From Dentipellis sp. KUC8613 (taxonomy: Eukaryota > Basidiomycota > Agaricomycetes > Russulales > Hericiaceae), in contig NSJX01000065.1 in assembly GCA_002286715.1 (NCBI GenBank), positions 10,400-25,948 on the forward strand: a stretch of 15,549 nucleotides of DNA, written 5' to 3'. Below are positions 1 through 7,608 of the stretch, in pieces. Within the stretch, counting starts at the first letter, position 1. Each line of letters starts with the position of its first letter. Both the position numbers and the translations under genes were made by a program. Below the pieces are notes generated by a model. It made no database searches. It was not told where the DNA came from and saw nothing but the letters and a program-made list of their open reading frames with translations.

Positions 1-240
1 CGCCTCCGCACGCCCTCAGCGCCCTCCGCACGCCGTCGACGTCCTCCGCATGCCGTCGACGTCCTCTGCACGCCGCACGCCCTCTGCGCCCTCTGAGCGC
101 TGTCGACGCCCTCAACACGCCCTCTGCCGCCTCCGCGCGCCCTCCGCCGCCTCTGCACGCTGTCCACAGCCTCCGCACGCCGTCCGCTGCCTTCGCACGC
201 CGTCCGCTGCCTCCGCACGCCCTTTGCGCTGTATGCGCCC
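1..240 (+). repeat. C-rich degenerate GC repeat array (right end, cut by window edge)
   Basis: Short units of the type CTCCGCACGCC and GTCGACGCC recur throughout with small changes. The + strand is rich in C and poor in G. The array stops abruptly at about 240, where AT-rich DNA starts. It belongs to the same compositional family as the larger arrays further right, but the units here (ccgcacgccgtc) are more regular. The open frame across 50-274 consists only of S, A, R and P codons and is a by-product of the repeat. No function can be read from it. Confidence 0.8.
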
Positions 241-682
241 TCATGCCTTCTGCCTTCCGGAAACTTGTGGTTAGTTTACTTATTATCTTCTTAGTTCTGT
301 CTTCACTTGAACTGCCCCCAGGCTGTTTAGTCTTTTCATTCCAATGGTATGTTGTCTTTTCAATCCCTGAGGCTTTCATTGATATTCAATATGAACCTTT
401 TGAATTACTCTTCACAATTGAGCAATCTGGTCATTATTTTCCTATACTTGGGGTCTTGATAGTTGTAGTATACTACTCCTTTTGCATCCTTGTGTAGGTA
501 TCAATAAAATGATTTTCAATGCTCTCACTATTTAGATTTAAGCTGGATATTATTTATGCATAGGTCAAATAAAATCCAGTAAAATTAAATAGAGTCAGAT
601 GAAAACATATCACATAAGATAATCAAATCAAGTCAGATCAAGTCAAACTAGTTTGGAGTGGCATGCAGCAGATTCTGGTTTG
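241..682. other. AT-rich unclassified DNA after the first array
   Basis: Composition changes sharply to AT-rich. A frame on the + strand (243-497) is open and would give a hydrophobic 84-residue product, but it starts inside the array and shows no recognisable domain, so I do not call it a gene. TTATCTTCTTAG, ending near 294, would serve as a 3' splice site for the preceding array if that array is an intron; this is speculative. From 570 to 660 the sequence is dominated by short AGTCAGATCAAGTC-like repetitions. Nothing else is supported. Confidence 0.5.
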
Positions 683-776
683 GCCAGGGGGGGATATTTC
701 ATGTTCATTATTACTTGGGTATATAATAAAATCAAGAACTCATTAGTATTTGCTGAGATGAAATGACCCCCCTGGC
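683..776. repeat. 94-bp hairpin element with 10-bp perfect terminal inverted repeats
   Basis: GCCAGGGGGG at 683-692 is the exact reverse complement of CCCCCCTGGC at 767-776, and the 74 bp between them are AT-rich. TG flanks both sides (681-682 and 777-778), which could be a 2-bp target duplication but is too short to be convincing. A miniature inverted-repeat transposon relic is possible. I tested a hAT reading (CAGGG ends with an 8-bp duplication) and the flanks do not match. Confidence 0.4.
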
Positions 777-821
777 TGAATCAGATCCTGCCGCACATGT
801 GACGGCCCACTCCCAACTAGT
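777..821 (+). repeat. Dispersed repeat copy 1 (matches 15214-15254)
   Basis: The segment runs TGAATCAG, two variable bases, CCTGCCGC, a variable stretch, GGCCCACTCC, two variable bases, ACTAGT. The same string of blocks, with a shorter spacer and few changes, recurs near the right edge of the window. It lies between the hairpin element and the copia fragment, so it may be the edge of a transposon copy. The family is not identified. Confidence 0.5.
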
Positions 822-1250
822 CCAGATAACGGCAGGTTGACCTCTGGTTATGTGCTTCACATTGGGGCAGGTGCAGTGAGCCGGAGCTCGAAGCTGCAGC
901 CGTTTGTCACCAAGTCCACCACAGAGGCAGAGTATGTGGCTGCTGTGGATGCTGGCTCTGAGGTGCTATGGATGCGCAACCTCCTCACTGAATATGGCTA
1001 TCAAGTGGAGGGTGTGTCCACACTTCACATGGACAACCAGTCTGCAACCAGCACCTCAAAGCACCCAGAGCACCACGGCCGGATGAAGCACTTGGACCTG
1101 CGGTTCTACTGGCTTTGAGAGAAGGTGGAGGAGGGCATCATCCGACCAGTGTTTATCCCCACAGATGCAATGCCCGCTGACATCCTGACCAAGGCCTTGG
1201 CTAGGGACAGGGTGGTGAAGTGCAGAGAGATGTTGGGGCTTGTGGAGTGA
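822..1250 (+). pseudogene. Ty1/copia retrotransposon polyprotein, C-terminal RNase H fragment (broken)
   Basis: The translation carries the conserved end of a copia Pol protein: TSGYV, a GAVSRSSKLQ-like stretch, TKSTTEAEYVAAVDAGSE, LHMDNQSA, then HLDLRFYWL, and after an in-frame TGA stop (1116-1118) EEGIIRPVFIPTDAMPADIL and TKAL. The terminal stop is TGA at 1248-1250, in the same frame. Known family roles: the E in TEAEY and the D in MDNQSA belong to the RNase H core that degrades RNA during reverse transcription. Everything upstream (gag, protease, integrase, RT and the first RNase H aspartate region) is missing. The internal TGA stands where the family usually has an R codon, consistent with CGA to TGA at a CpG. 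A second such change may be TTG at 837, where the family usually has serine. This is a dead fragment. Confidence 0.9.
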
Positions 1251-1439
1251 GGGGGGAGTGTGTTTGCAATGGTGTGTTTCTGATTTCTGTTTCTGGTCTC
1301 CTGATGGTCTCTTTCAGTACTATAATTTCGCTCAGAGAGATGCCTCATCAGGGGGGAGTGTCGCAGTATGTGGTTCAGCATCTCTCATAGTGCGCCCTGG
1401 AATTTCTCCAGATTTTTCCCGATTTTATTTGAGGCTGTA
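1249..1439 (+). other. Polypurine tract / putative 3' LTR start of the copia remnant, motif duplicated
   Basis: Directly after the Pol stop lies GGGGGGAGTGT (1251-1261). This is the usual arrangement of a polypurine tract followed by a TG-starting 3' LTR in copia elements. The identical 11-mer recurs at 1351-1361, exactly 100 bp on, and both copies are preceded by CAGAGAGATG (1223-1232 and 1333-1342). The rest, to the start of the G-rich array at about 1440, is mixed sequence with no gene. No complete LTR can be delimited. Confidence 0.5.
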
Positions 1440-2290
1440 GAGCCTGTTTTGTGTTGCGCAAAGGGGCACAAAACTGGCGCAGAGGGGTGCAAAGAGGGCG
1501 CAACGGGGCACGAGACGGTCCCATGGCATGCAAAGAGGGCACGGTGGGGTGTTGAGAGTGCATGGCGCGTCACACAGACGGCGGAGGGGCATGCAGATGT
1601 CGGGACAGGGCACAAGATCGGGGCATAATGGTGCAACAGGGAAAGTGAGGTGATGAGGGTATGCGGACAGAGTGCGCACACAACACGGTGCAACGCGGCG
1701 CAGCGGGGAGATCGAGGTGGCATATAATGGCACAATAAGGAGGGGGAGGTTATATGTCAGATGGCAACGGCACACAATGCTGCAACAGGGCAGCATACCT
1801 CGCTTGCTCGACCCCTGTGTGCAGAATGTGCAAGAGTGCGGCAAGAGCACGGCATGGCGCACACAGGCATGACACCAGCGAGTGCCATGGCAACACATGC
1901 AAGGGCAGCATCAGTTTGTGGAAGGTGAAAGAGGGCAGCATGCGCTCACCTGTGCTCAACAGCGGCAGGCATATGCAAAACCGCCATGCTGGGGCTGGAT
2001 GGGGGCAAACAAAGCCGGTCGGGGCATGCTGTGCGCAGAAATGGCGGTGCACGGGCACAGAGTGGTGGTGTGGGGGTGGTGCAGGTGGGTGAACAGGCAC
2101 CGCAGGCTTCGGGAAGAGAAACAGCGCCATGCAAGCGCGAAATTGTCGTGCTGGGGATGCACAGGGGCGTGGAGCGGTGTTGTTGGGGGATGAGATGGCA
2201 GAGAGGGCAGTGCTGGGTGCGAGGCAGTGGTGATGGCGTTGCTGGCGAGCGAGGTGAAGATGGTGACCTGTGATGAGGTGCACAAGCCTG
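1440..2290 (-). repeat. Degenerate GC repeat array, G-rich on + (C-rich on minus strand)
   Basis: Units such as GGGGCACAAAACTGGCGC and GGGTGCAAAGAGGGC recur with drift. They are reverse complements of the units in the + strand arrays, so the array is in inverted orientation. It lies downstream (on the minus strand) of module C at 2300-2545. There are many overlapping open frames on both strands, such as 1425-1898 minus and 1754-2092 plus, with biased C, H, P and A or R, G and A content; they are repeat artefacts. The left border abuts the copia remnant. Confidence 0.75.
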
Positions 2291-2299
2291 GTATCCCGG

Positions 2300-2545
2300 G
2301 CTCGTGCAGTCAGTACTGCTATGGGAAAATTGAGGGTGTGCAGCAACGCACCTGCATACCTCACATTCCCACTTCTTTTCCTTGCTGAGACAACAAGTAT
2401 ATGTGCAATATATTGAGGAGAGATGTTGGAAGACAATCGGCAGATGGGACATGAGAGTCTTTGAGAAGTCGCATTGGAGCAACTTGTCGTGTCCTATCAC
2501 ACATCCCGCCTCGGCAATTTCCGAGTCCTTGCCGACATATCCCTC
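2300..2545 (-). pseudogene. Module C: probable inverted, truncated copy of the repeated exon module
   Basis: On the minus strand the segment contains CGGAAATTGCCGAGG (plus-strand positions 2509-2523). This is a near match to CGGGAATTGCCGAAG of modules A and B, in the frame that gives R-K-L-P-R against R-E-L-P-K. The next roughly 25 bases (GGATGTG, GGACACGACA) also resemble module A (TTGTTGTG, GGCGACACACC). Downstream on the minus strand is a donor-like GAG/GTATGC near 2359, after which the minus-strand C-rich array begins. The conserved frame hits a stop soon after the motif, so this copy is not intact. On the plus strand a short frame (2382 onward) reads QQVYVQYIEERCWKTIGRWD, which looks protein-like but matches nothing I know. 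Homology to A and B is likely, not proven. Confidence 0.4.
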
Positions 2546-3410
2546 TTGCATCCACTGTCTCCCTCTCGCACTGACCATCTCCCTCCCGCACCCACCGTCT
2601 CCCTCCCGCACCCACCGTCTCCCTGCCGCCCTCACTTGCTCCAATGCCGCCCGCTTGTGTCTCAATGTTGCCGCCCCGCCCCATAGCTGCCCTCGCGTGC
2701 TGTCTCGCACCCACCACCACCATCTCGCACCTGCCGTTGCCCTTGCGCACCCCAACGCCGCCCGTTTGCATCTCAATGAGGCCCCTGCCGCCCTCTCGCA
2801 TTCACTGCTGCCCGTTCACGTCCCAACGCTGCCCTCGTACACTGTCTCGCGCCCACCACTGTCATCTCGCACCGCTGCCGCCCTCGCACATGCCTCACCG
2901 CTGCCCTTTCGCACCCTACATTCACTGCCACCCTTTTGCAACCTATAGCCGCCCTTGCGCACCTCACCGTGCCTCTCTTGCATCTACTGCCGCCCTCTCG
3001 CACCCCGCACCGCCATCTCTCGCGCCCTCCAGCCCCGTGCGCCGCCTCTCCTGCCCACCACCGCCCTTGCCTGCCCACCACTGCCCTCGCCCGCCCCTTG
3101 CCGCCCTCGCCCGCCCTCTCACATGCCAACACTGCCCCAATGCTGCCCTTGGCTCTAGCTTGCGCCGGTGTCATGCCCTTCTGTCACCCTGTCTCACACA
3201 CCTTGCGCATGCCCCTTCGCACCGTCGTCACGCCGCTGGTGCCCTTCTCACGCCTTCGTGCCATCTCGCACCCCCCTCGCGCCGTCTCGTGCCAGCATCA
3301 TGCCCCTCGCCGCGCCCCTCTGCACTGTCATGCACCCCTTTGTGCCGTCGCGCGCCCGTTCGGGCTGCCGTCGTGCCCCGTCGCCCCATCGCCCCGTCGC
3401 CCTGTCGCAA
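2546..3410 (+). repeat. C-rich degenerate GC repeat array
   Basis: The array is built from units such as CTCGCACCCACCGTCTCCC and GCCGCCCTCGCAC; around 2580-2630 several nearly identical units stand in tandem. It is C-rich on the + strand. It sits immediately right of module C, with no identifiable splice-donor-like sequence at its left border. It ends at about 3410, where the orientation flips within a few bases. The open frames 2644-3561 (+) and 2936-3475 (+) overlap in different frames and are artefacts. Confidence 0.75.
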
Positions 3411-3745
3411 GAGCACAACGAGGTGGCGCATGCATCAAGAGGCGCAAGAGCGAGGGCCAGCGCTCGAGGCTGTGAGGGACGGTACAGGTGCAAGGATAGC
3501 GCAGGCACAAGGATGGCACAATGCAAGAAGGAAATGTGGACATGACAAGGTGAGGGCATGACGAGGGCATGCGGGGGTGACAGTGCGAGGAGGGTGAGAA
3601 AGGTGCAATGGGCGCAATGGGCACAACTGCACAACAGTGCAACGAGGGCACACGCAAAATGTGTGAGACGTGCGCAGGCACAACAGCGCAATGACGGCGC
3701 AACAGCACTGGGGCACACGGGCACAACAAGGGCGCATCAGAGACG
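3411..3745 (-). repeat. Inverted block of the GC repeat (G-rich on +)
   Basis: Between two C-rich blocks the + strand becomes rich in G and A (gggcacaac, gtgcaacgagggcac). The switch is abrupt at both ends: after TCGCCCTGTCGC near 3410 and before CTGTCCTCGCCTCCGCC near 3745. There is no unique sequence at either border, which fits inversion within, or joining of, pre-existing arrays. Confidence 0.7.
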
Positions 3746-5200
3746 GGCAAGCTGTCCTCGCCTCCGCCTTCGAGCACTGCACGCGCTGTCGAGCCTCATG
3801 CACTGCCTCTCGTACTCACTGCCACTCTCGTGCGCCACATAGCTGCCCTCGCCCGCCTCCGCCCTCTCATGCCCTGCCGCCGCCCTCACGCACTCATGGT
3901 TGCCTTCCCGCACCGCACAGCCATCCTCCCACACCCACGTGAGCAGTGCTGCCCCCTGCAGCCGTGATTATTGCTGTCTTGCGCCTACCGCTGCTGGCTC
4001 GCACCCTGGCTGCCCTTGCTCGCGTGTGCGAGTCCTGCATGCCCTCTTCAACTGCCCTCTCGTGCCCTGGATTGCCGTCGCTCGCGCCCTCGAGCCACGT
4101 TTCCGAGCCATGCGCCCACGCTCTCGCGCCACACACCCTCCCTCGCGCCCACGGCCGCCCTGACATGCCCCATGCCGCTCTTTCTCGCCCTCTCGAGCGC
4201 TGCCCGTCCTCTCCAGCCCCCCGCCCACGCTCTCGGGCTGCCCTCCCTCGCGTTCTCGAGCCCCAGCTGTGCTCGTTCGTCTCACGGATGCCTTCACACG
4301 CCCCACAGCCACGCTCGCTCGCACTCTCCAGCCCTGTCTGTCCCCTGTCATGCCAACCGCCGCCCTTACACACCCCGGGCCACCATTGCGTGCGCACCAG
4401 CCACCTTCTCGCGACTGCTTCACATGCCAATTTGTGCCCGCCGTTTGCGTGCCCCACACCCCAATGTCTTTGCGCGGCATCTTGTTGCGTCACACCCTGT
4501 CGCATGGCACTGCGCAGTCTGAGCCCCTGTTCTGCCCTTTTCGCGGCACGTCCTGCCCTCTGTGCACCGCGCCGTCTACGTGCCCGTGTCGCGCCCCACC
4601 CCATCCCGCCGTTTCACGCCGCGGTGCGCTGTCTTTGCACCCGGCCGTGCTGTCTTTGCCCCAACGTGGGCCGTCTCGCACCCTACCCCGCCCTCTGCAC
4701 GCCACGCCACGCCGTCTTCGCACACCACCTGGCCGTTTTCATGTCACGTCACGAGCCTGCTGCCTATCCACGCACGCATGCGGCCGTTTCATGCTGCTGC
4801 TTGGCGCACCCGCGGCCGTCGCTGTCCCCGCACTCTCATGCCCCTGCCACATGCGCCCGCGCCGCTGTCCTGTGGCCCGTGGCCCCGCAACGCCGTCACA
4901 TGCCTTCACACCCCCGCCACGCACTTCCTCGCGCCGTTGCACCATCGCCTTCCACGGCCCTTGTGTTGCCCTCTCACCCTCCTGCGCTTGCCGTCATGCC
5001 CCCTCACTCTCCGCCACCCACTGTTGCTCGTCAGTGGCAGTTTCACTCCCGCATGCAGCCATTTTGCACCCACGTGCCCGCCCCACCCTCTCTCGTGCGG
5101 CCAGGCTCGCGTGTCTGTGTGCCGCCCCTCCGCTGCCGTGCCATGCCTGTGCATAGCTGTTCTGCGCTTGTACGCACCCGTTTTGTGCCTGCATAGGCGA
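3746..5200 (+). repeat. C-rich degenerate GC repeat array
   Basis: About 1.45 kb of units such as CCCTCGCGCC, TCTCGAGCGCTGCCC and GCCGTCTCGCACCC, with higher divergence and fewer clean tandem units than in the other arrays. The 416-residue frame 3946-5196 and the 295-residue frame 4269-5156 overlap in different frames, use almost only P, S, A, R, C, H and L, and have no domain. They are repeat artefacts. The array ends near 5200, just before the gypsy RT remnant. Confidence 0.75.
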
Positions 5201-5226
5201 CAACCTCTGCGCCCGTGTCCTTGGCA

Positions 5227-5252
5227 ATGCTCGCAATGCTCTCTGCGAGCAT
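5227..5252. other. Perfect 9-bp stem-loop
   Basis: ATGCTCGCA (5227-5235) is followed, after an 8-base loop, by TGCGAGCAT (5244-5252), its exact reverse complement. It lies between the end of the C-rich array and the start of the RT remnant. No poly-T tract or other sign of function accompanies it. Confidence 0.45.
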
Positions 5253-5261
5253 GCTGTTTGA

Positions 5262-5591
5262 TACGGGACATTCCTGAGTTGAGTTATGCAAATGGGGGAT
5301 TGCAATGCCCCCGCCACATTCCAGCGGTTAATGACCGTTATATTCCGCGACTTCATTGGTATATTCCTGCATGTATATCTCGATGATATATTTGTGTACA
5401 GCGACACCATTGAGGAACATGAAAAACATCTGGACCTAGTATTCAAAAAGCTTCGAGAGGCACACCTTTATCTATTGCAAGACAAATGCAACCTCTATTC
5501 TAGCAAATTAGACTGTCTAGGACATGTGATCAACGACAAGGGATTACATGCCGACAGGGATAAGATGCAGAAAATTCTGATTCAGCTATGA
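5262..5591 (+). pseudogene. Ty3/gypsy retrotransposon reverse-transcriptase fragment (broken)
   Basis: The frame starting upstream at YGTFLS is interrupted by TGA (5280-5282) and continues from 5283 with VMQMGDCNAPATFQRLM, IFRDFIGIF, HVYLDDIFVYSDTIEEHEKH, LVFKKLREAHLYL, KCNLYSSKLDCLGHVINDKG and DRDKMQKI. YLDD is the RT catalytic box with its two metal-binding aspartates. In this family the protein would copy the element's RNA into DNA. Only the second half of the RT palm and the start of the thumb remain; fingers, RNase H, integrase and gag are missing. The internal TGA fits a CGA codon changed at a CpG. The 3' end is cut where the CTGATTCA palindrome begins (5575-5577), so the fragment seems truncated by another repeat. 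The wording resembles agaricomycete gypsy elements. Confidence 0.92.
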
Positions 5592-5596
5592 ATCAG
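5575..5596. repeat. Palindromic terminus motif, copy 1
   Basis: TTCTGATTCA, four variable bases, then TGAATCAG: an inverted repeat whose first base coincides with the point where RT homology stops. The same motif opens modules A (6911) and B (11772), in each case followed by TT(C/T)TAAT. After that this copy diverges, except for a possible CAGGAAG match 81 bp from the palindrome (72-73 bp in A and B). Confidence 0.55.
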
Positions 5597-5889
5597 TTTT
5601 AATTCCACACTCTACAGCCAAAAAAACCGGTGCACGTCTCCATTTTAATCGCCCCAACAGGAAGGAAACTCTCACGATCAAGTTGCATCGGGCATGTGGA
5701 TTTTCATAAGAGGCTTTGGGTTCAATTCATCTTTGGTGGCAGAATCTCAGCAAGCACATTATGTATTGCTCGTCTTCATTTCAGTGAGCCAGAATCTTAT
5801 ACATTTTATTTGTTTATTGTTCAAGTTGCCGTGGTTTGTTGTAGGTATCAAATTTCACCTACTCTACAAGTAATGTAATCCAATGCCAG
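5597..5889. other. AT-rich unclassified spacer between RT remnant and G-rich array
   Basis: About 290 bp of mixed to AT-rich sequence. The + strand frame 5630-5878 has no recognisable domain. On the minus strand, near 5865-5905, NEPYDWHWITLLVE looks protein-like but is short and ends at a stop. I see no gene that can be supported. Confidence 0.4.
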
Positions 5890-6909
5890 TCATACGGCTC
5901 GTTCACGCCGTTGCTCAAGTGTGTAGGGCAGTGCAACAGCGCACAGCACACTTCTTGGGTGGCACAATGGTGTATGAGCAAGGACACTGGGCTCGACAGA
6001 GCAGAAAAGAAGGCAGGAAGAGGGTGCCAGGGCACCGACGAGGGCACCAAGGGCAGCGCGATGGACGCGCGAGAAGGGCGCAAAGAGGGTGCAAAGAGGG
6101 CACGATGGCGTGACGGTGCGAAGAGGGGAGGGCAATGGGCACAACAGACGCGCAATGGGCGCAAGAGACGAGAGGTGGGTGCATGAGAGTGGCATGGAAC
6201 TGTAGTCGCAGACATTGTTATTATTGCAGAGACTGCAACACGCTAAGCGTGCCGCAGATGCTACATACCAAGTCCTGTTGTAACTGTTGGCCCGTTGTCT
6301 CCATGGCGATGACATTTCGTCAACATGTGCGTGTGTGCATGCATGCCGCCAGTCGATGGGAATGGTGTTCTAGGGGGGCACAGGGACACGCAAGTCCGCT
6401 GAGCGCGCACGAGGTCGGCAAGGGTGCTGGTGAGGGCAAACCAGGAGGTGCAGAAGAGCATGGTGCGGGAACGCAGACGTGAAACGGTGGTGTGCGGGTG
6501 CGGAATGGCTGCATGTGGGTGTAAAGTGGCGGTGGAGGTGCGGCGTGGGGACGTGGGAGGCCAGTGGGGGCAAGATGAGGTTGAGAGCACGGCGCGGGCG
6601 AGGGTGTGCGCGACAGCAATGACGAGAAGGCAGCCATGGCACACGAGAGTGCAGGAGATGGCAACGATGGGCTGCCAGATGGTGTCGGTGGTGCGCAAGA
6701 CAGAAAGATGGTGTTGGCGGCGCGGTGCGGTGCAAGACGACGTGGTGCAGCACGAAGACAGCACAATGCAGCGCGAACACGGCGTGGCACGCAGACGGCC
6801 CCATGGGGCACAAAGAGGGCAGGATGAGGCGCGAGACGGTGCAAAGAGGGTGCGATGAGGTTGATATGGCGCGGCGCAGCACTCGACGAGGGCGGCAGGA
6901 GGATGTCAG
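5890..6909 (-). repeat. Degenerate GC repeat array, G-rich on + (C-rich on minus strand)
   Basis: Units such as GGGTGCAAAGAGGGCACGA and GGCGCGGTGCGGTGC recur, reverse-complementary to the + strand arrays. At the left border, on the minus strand, TGAGCAACGGCG (5906-5917) matches 11 of 12 bases of the TTAGCAACGGCG landmark that recurs in the array at 7609-9618, supporting common descent. A roughly 140-bp stretch of non-repeat sequence (6186-6330) interrupts the array. The right border is the palindrome that opens module A. Confidence 0.75.
6186..6330. other. Non-repeat insert inside the G-rich array
   Basis: Composition drops to near 50% GC, with runs such as ATTGTTATTATTGCAG. It carries a 6-bp perfect inverted repeat, CACGCT/AGCGTG (6239-6251, one-base loop). 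No target duplication or coding frame is evident. It could be a small insertion or a remnant of the unique DNA that once separated two arrays. Confidence 0.3.
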
Positions 6910-7261
6910 TTCTGATTCATCCTTGAATCAGTTCTAATAATGGGGTGAGCCACTAAAACTCGCAGCACTTTCAATTCTCAACTTCAGGAAGTTTGTTCCC
7001 ATGGATTTCAGCCACATTGGTTGAAGACACCTCTCTTTTATTTTCTGTACAGCTCAATTCATCCTCAATCATTCTGAAAATTTGATGAAGCGTAGCACAT
7101 TAGTATATACACATGCCATAAAAGTTTGAAAACAAGTGCATTTTTGCATCGCTCAGAAATCAGAACTCGCGCCATGCTTGAGAGGGTCAGATTGGAAGAT
7201 GAACTATTGTCAATGAAAGAGGCATTAAACTCGCTTCAAAATATTTACAGAGGTTCATCAG

Positions 7262-7319
7262 GTATCCTTTCGAGTTCACTAATTTATTTGAGATTTGTGG
7301 TGATTTACTTGGGTCTCAG
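7262..7319 (+). other. Candidate 58-nt spliceosomal intron in module A
   Basis: GTATCC opens the segment, ACTAAT lies near 7280 as a possible branch point, and TCTCAG closes it. Length and spacing are normal for a fungal intron. Module B has a candidate intron (12089-12173) ending at a similar distance before the CGGGAATTGCCGAAG motif (47 nt there, 42 nt here), which supports a shared intron position. The frame is open across it, so it could also be unspliced. Confidence 0.4.
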
Positions 7320-7421
7320 AGAGCTTGTCTCTGTGCGAACGCTGCATTGACGAGCCGTGAGCGGGAATTGCCGAAGCTTGTTGTGGCTCTGGCGACACAC
7401 CAGCTCATCACTCGACTCTCC

Positions 7422-7474
7422 TCATCATTGTCATCGCCATCACCATTGCCATCACCATTGCCATTGTCAATGCC
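7422..7474 (+). repeat. ATCACCATTGCC-type microsatellite within module A
   Basis: Imperfect repeats of ATCACCATTGCC and ATCATTGTC run for about 50 bp. In the RELPK frame they encode S, P and L. In module B the equivalent place, after the RELPK-type stretch, holds an unrelated CACACG repeat instead. Confidence 0.75.
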
Positions 7475-7602
7475 CTCGCACTCCCGCATGCACTTGCATA
7501 TGCACTCCCGCCCCATGAAGCCCCCAAAAAACTGCACTTACAAGCGAAGACAGAGGGTCCTAGGAGGAGTTCGAGGGGCAGAGCGACCTGGAGTCACAAT
7601 AG

Positions 7603-7608
7603 GTAAGT
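7603..7608 (+). promoter_or_regulatory. Splice-donor-like site at module A / array boundary
   Basis: AG/GTAAGT is a textbook 5' splice site, followed by TTTTTTCCTCCC and then the C-rich array. The corresponding place in module B reads AG/GTGAGTTTTTTC (12423). Conservation of the donor at the exact array entry suggests the array lies in an intron. A possible acceptor is CTCCTGCAG ending at about 9620, which would make an intron of about 2 kb. Confidence 0.5.

Larger units (their letters stand above)
6910..7602 (+). pseudogene. Module A: repeated gene-like module ending at a splice donor before a C-rich array
   Basis: The module begins at the palindrome CTGATTCA...TGAATCAG (6912-6931). Its first 130 bp match module B closely, for example ACTTCAGGAAGTTTGTTCCC and TTTCAGCCACATT. 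A frame from 7126 contains RTRAMLERVRLEDELL followed by SMKEALNSLQNIYR, with a heptad-like spacing of L, V and I that suggests a short coiled coil. It is followed by a candidate 58-nt intron (7262-7319). After it, CGGGAATTGCCGAAG (7362-7376) begins a frame reading RELPKLVVALATHQLITRL, conserved in module B, then an S/P/L-coding microsatellite and K/R-rich codons up to AG/GTAAGT at 7603. No known domain is recognised. I infer an exon of a multicopy gene or of a mobile element; whether it is expressed is unknown. Confidence 0.5.

Noticed and set aside
243..497. 84-residue hydrophobic frame
   Set aside because: It starts in the array and runs into AT-rich DNA. The hydrophobic look comes from T-rich codons; there is no domain and no neighbouring coding evidence.
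683..776. hAT transposon reading of the CAGGGG...CCCCTG ends
   Set aside because: No matching 8-bp target duplication flanks the ends.
1946..2776. 276-residue minus-strand frame spanning module C
   Set aside because: Most of it is repeat. Only the 2300-2545 part is of interest, and there the RELPK-like frame is a different one.
3946..5196. 416-residue open frame on + (and 366- and 364-residue frames at 13297-14397 and 12549-13643)
   Set aside because: They lie wholly in C-rich repeats, overlap other long frames on the same and opposite strands, use almost only P, S, A, R, H, C and L, and show no domain. Long frames are expected where stop codons are rare.
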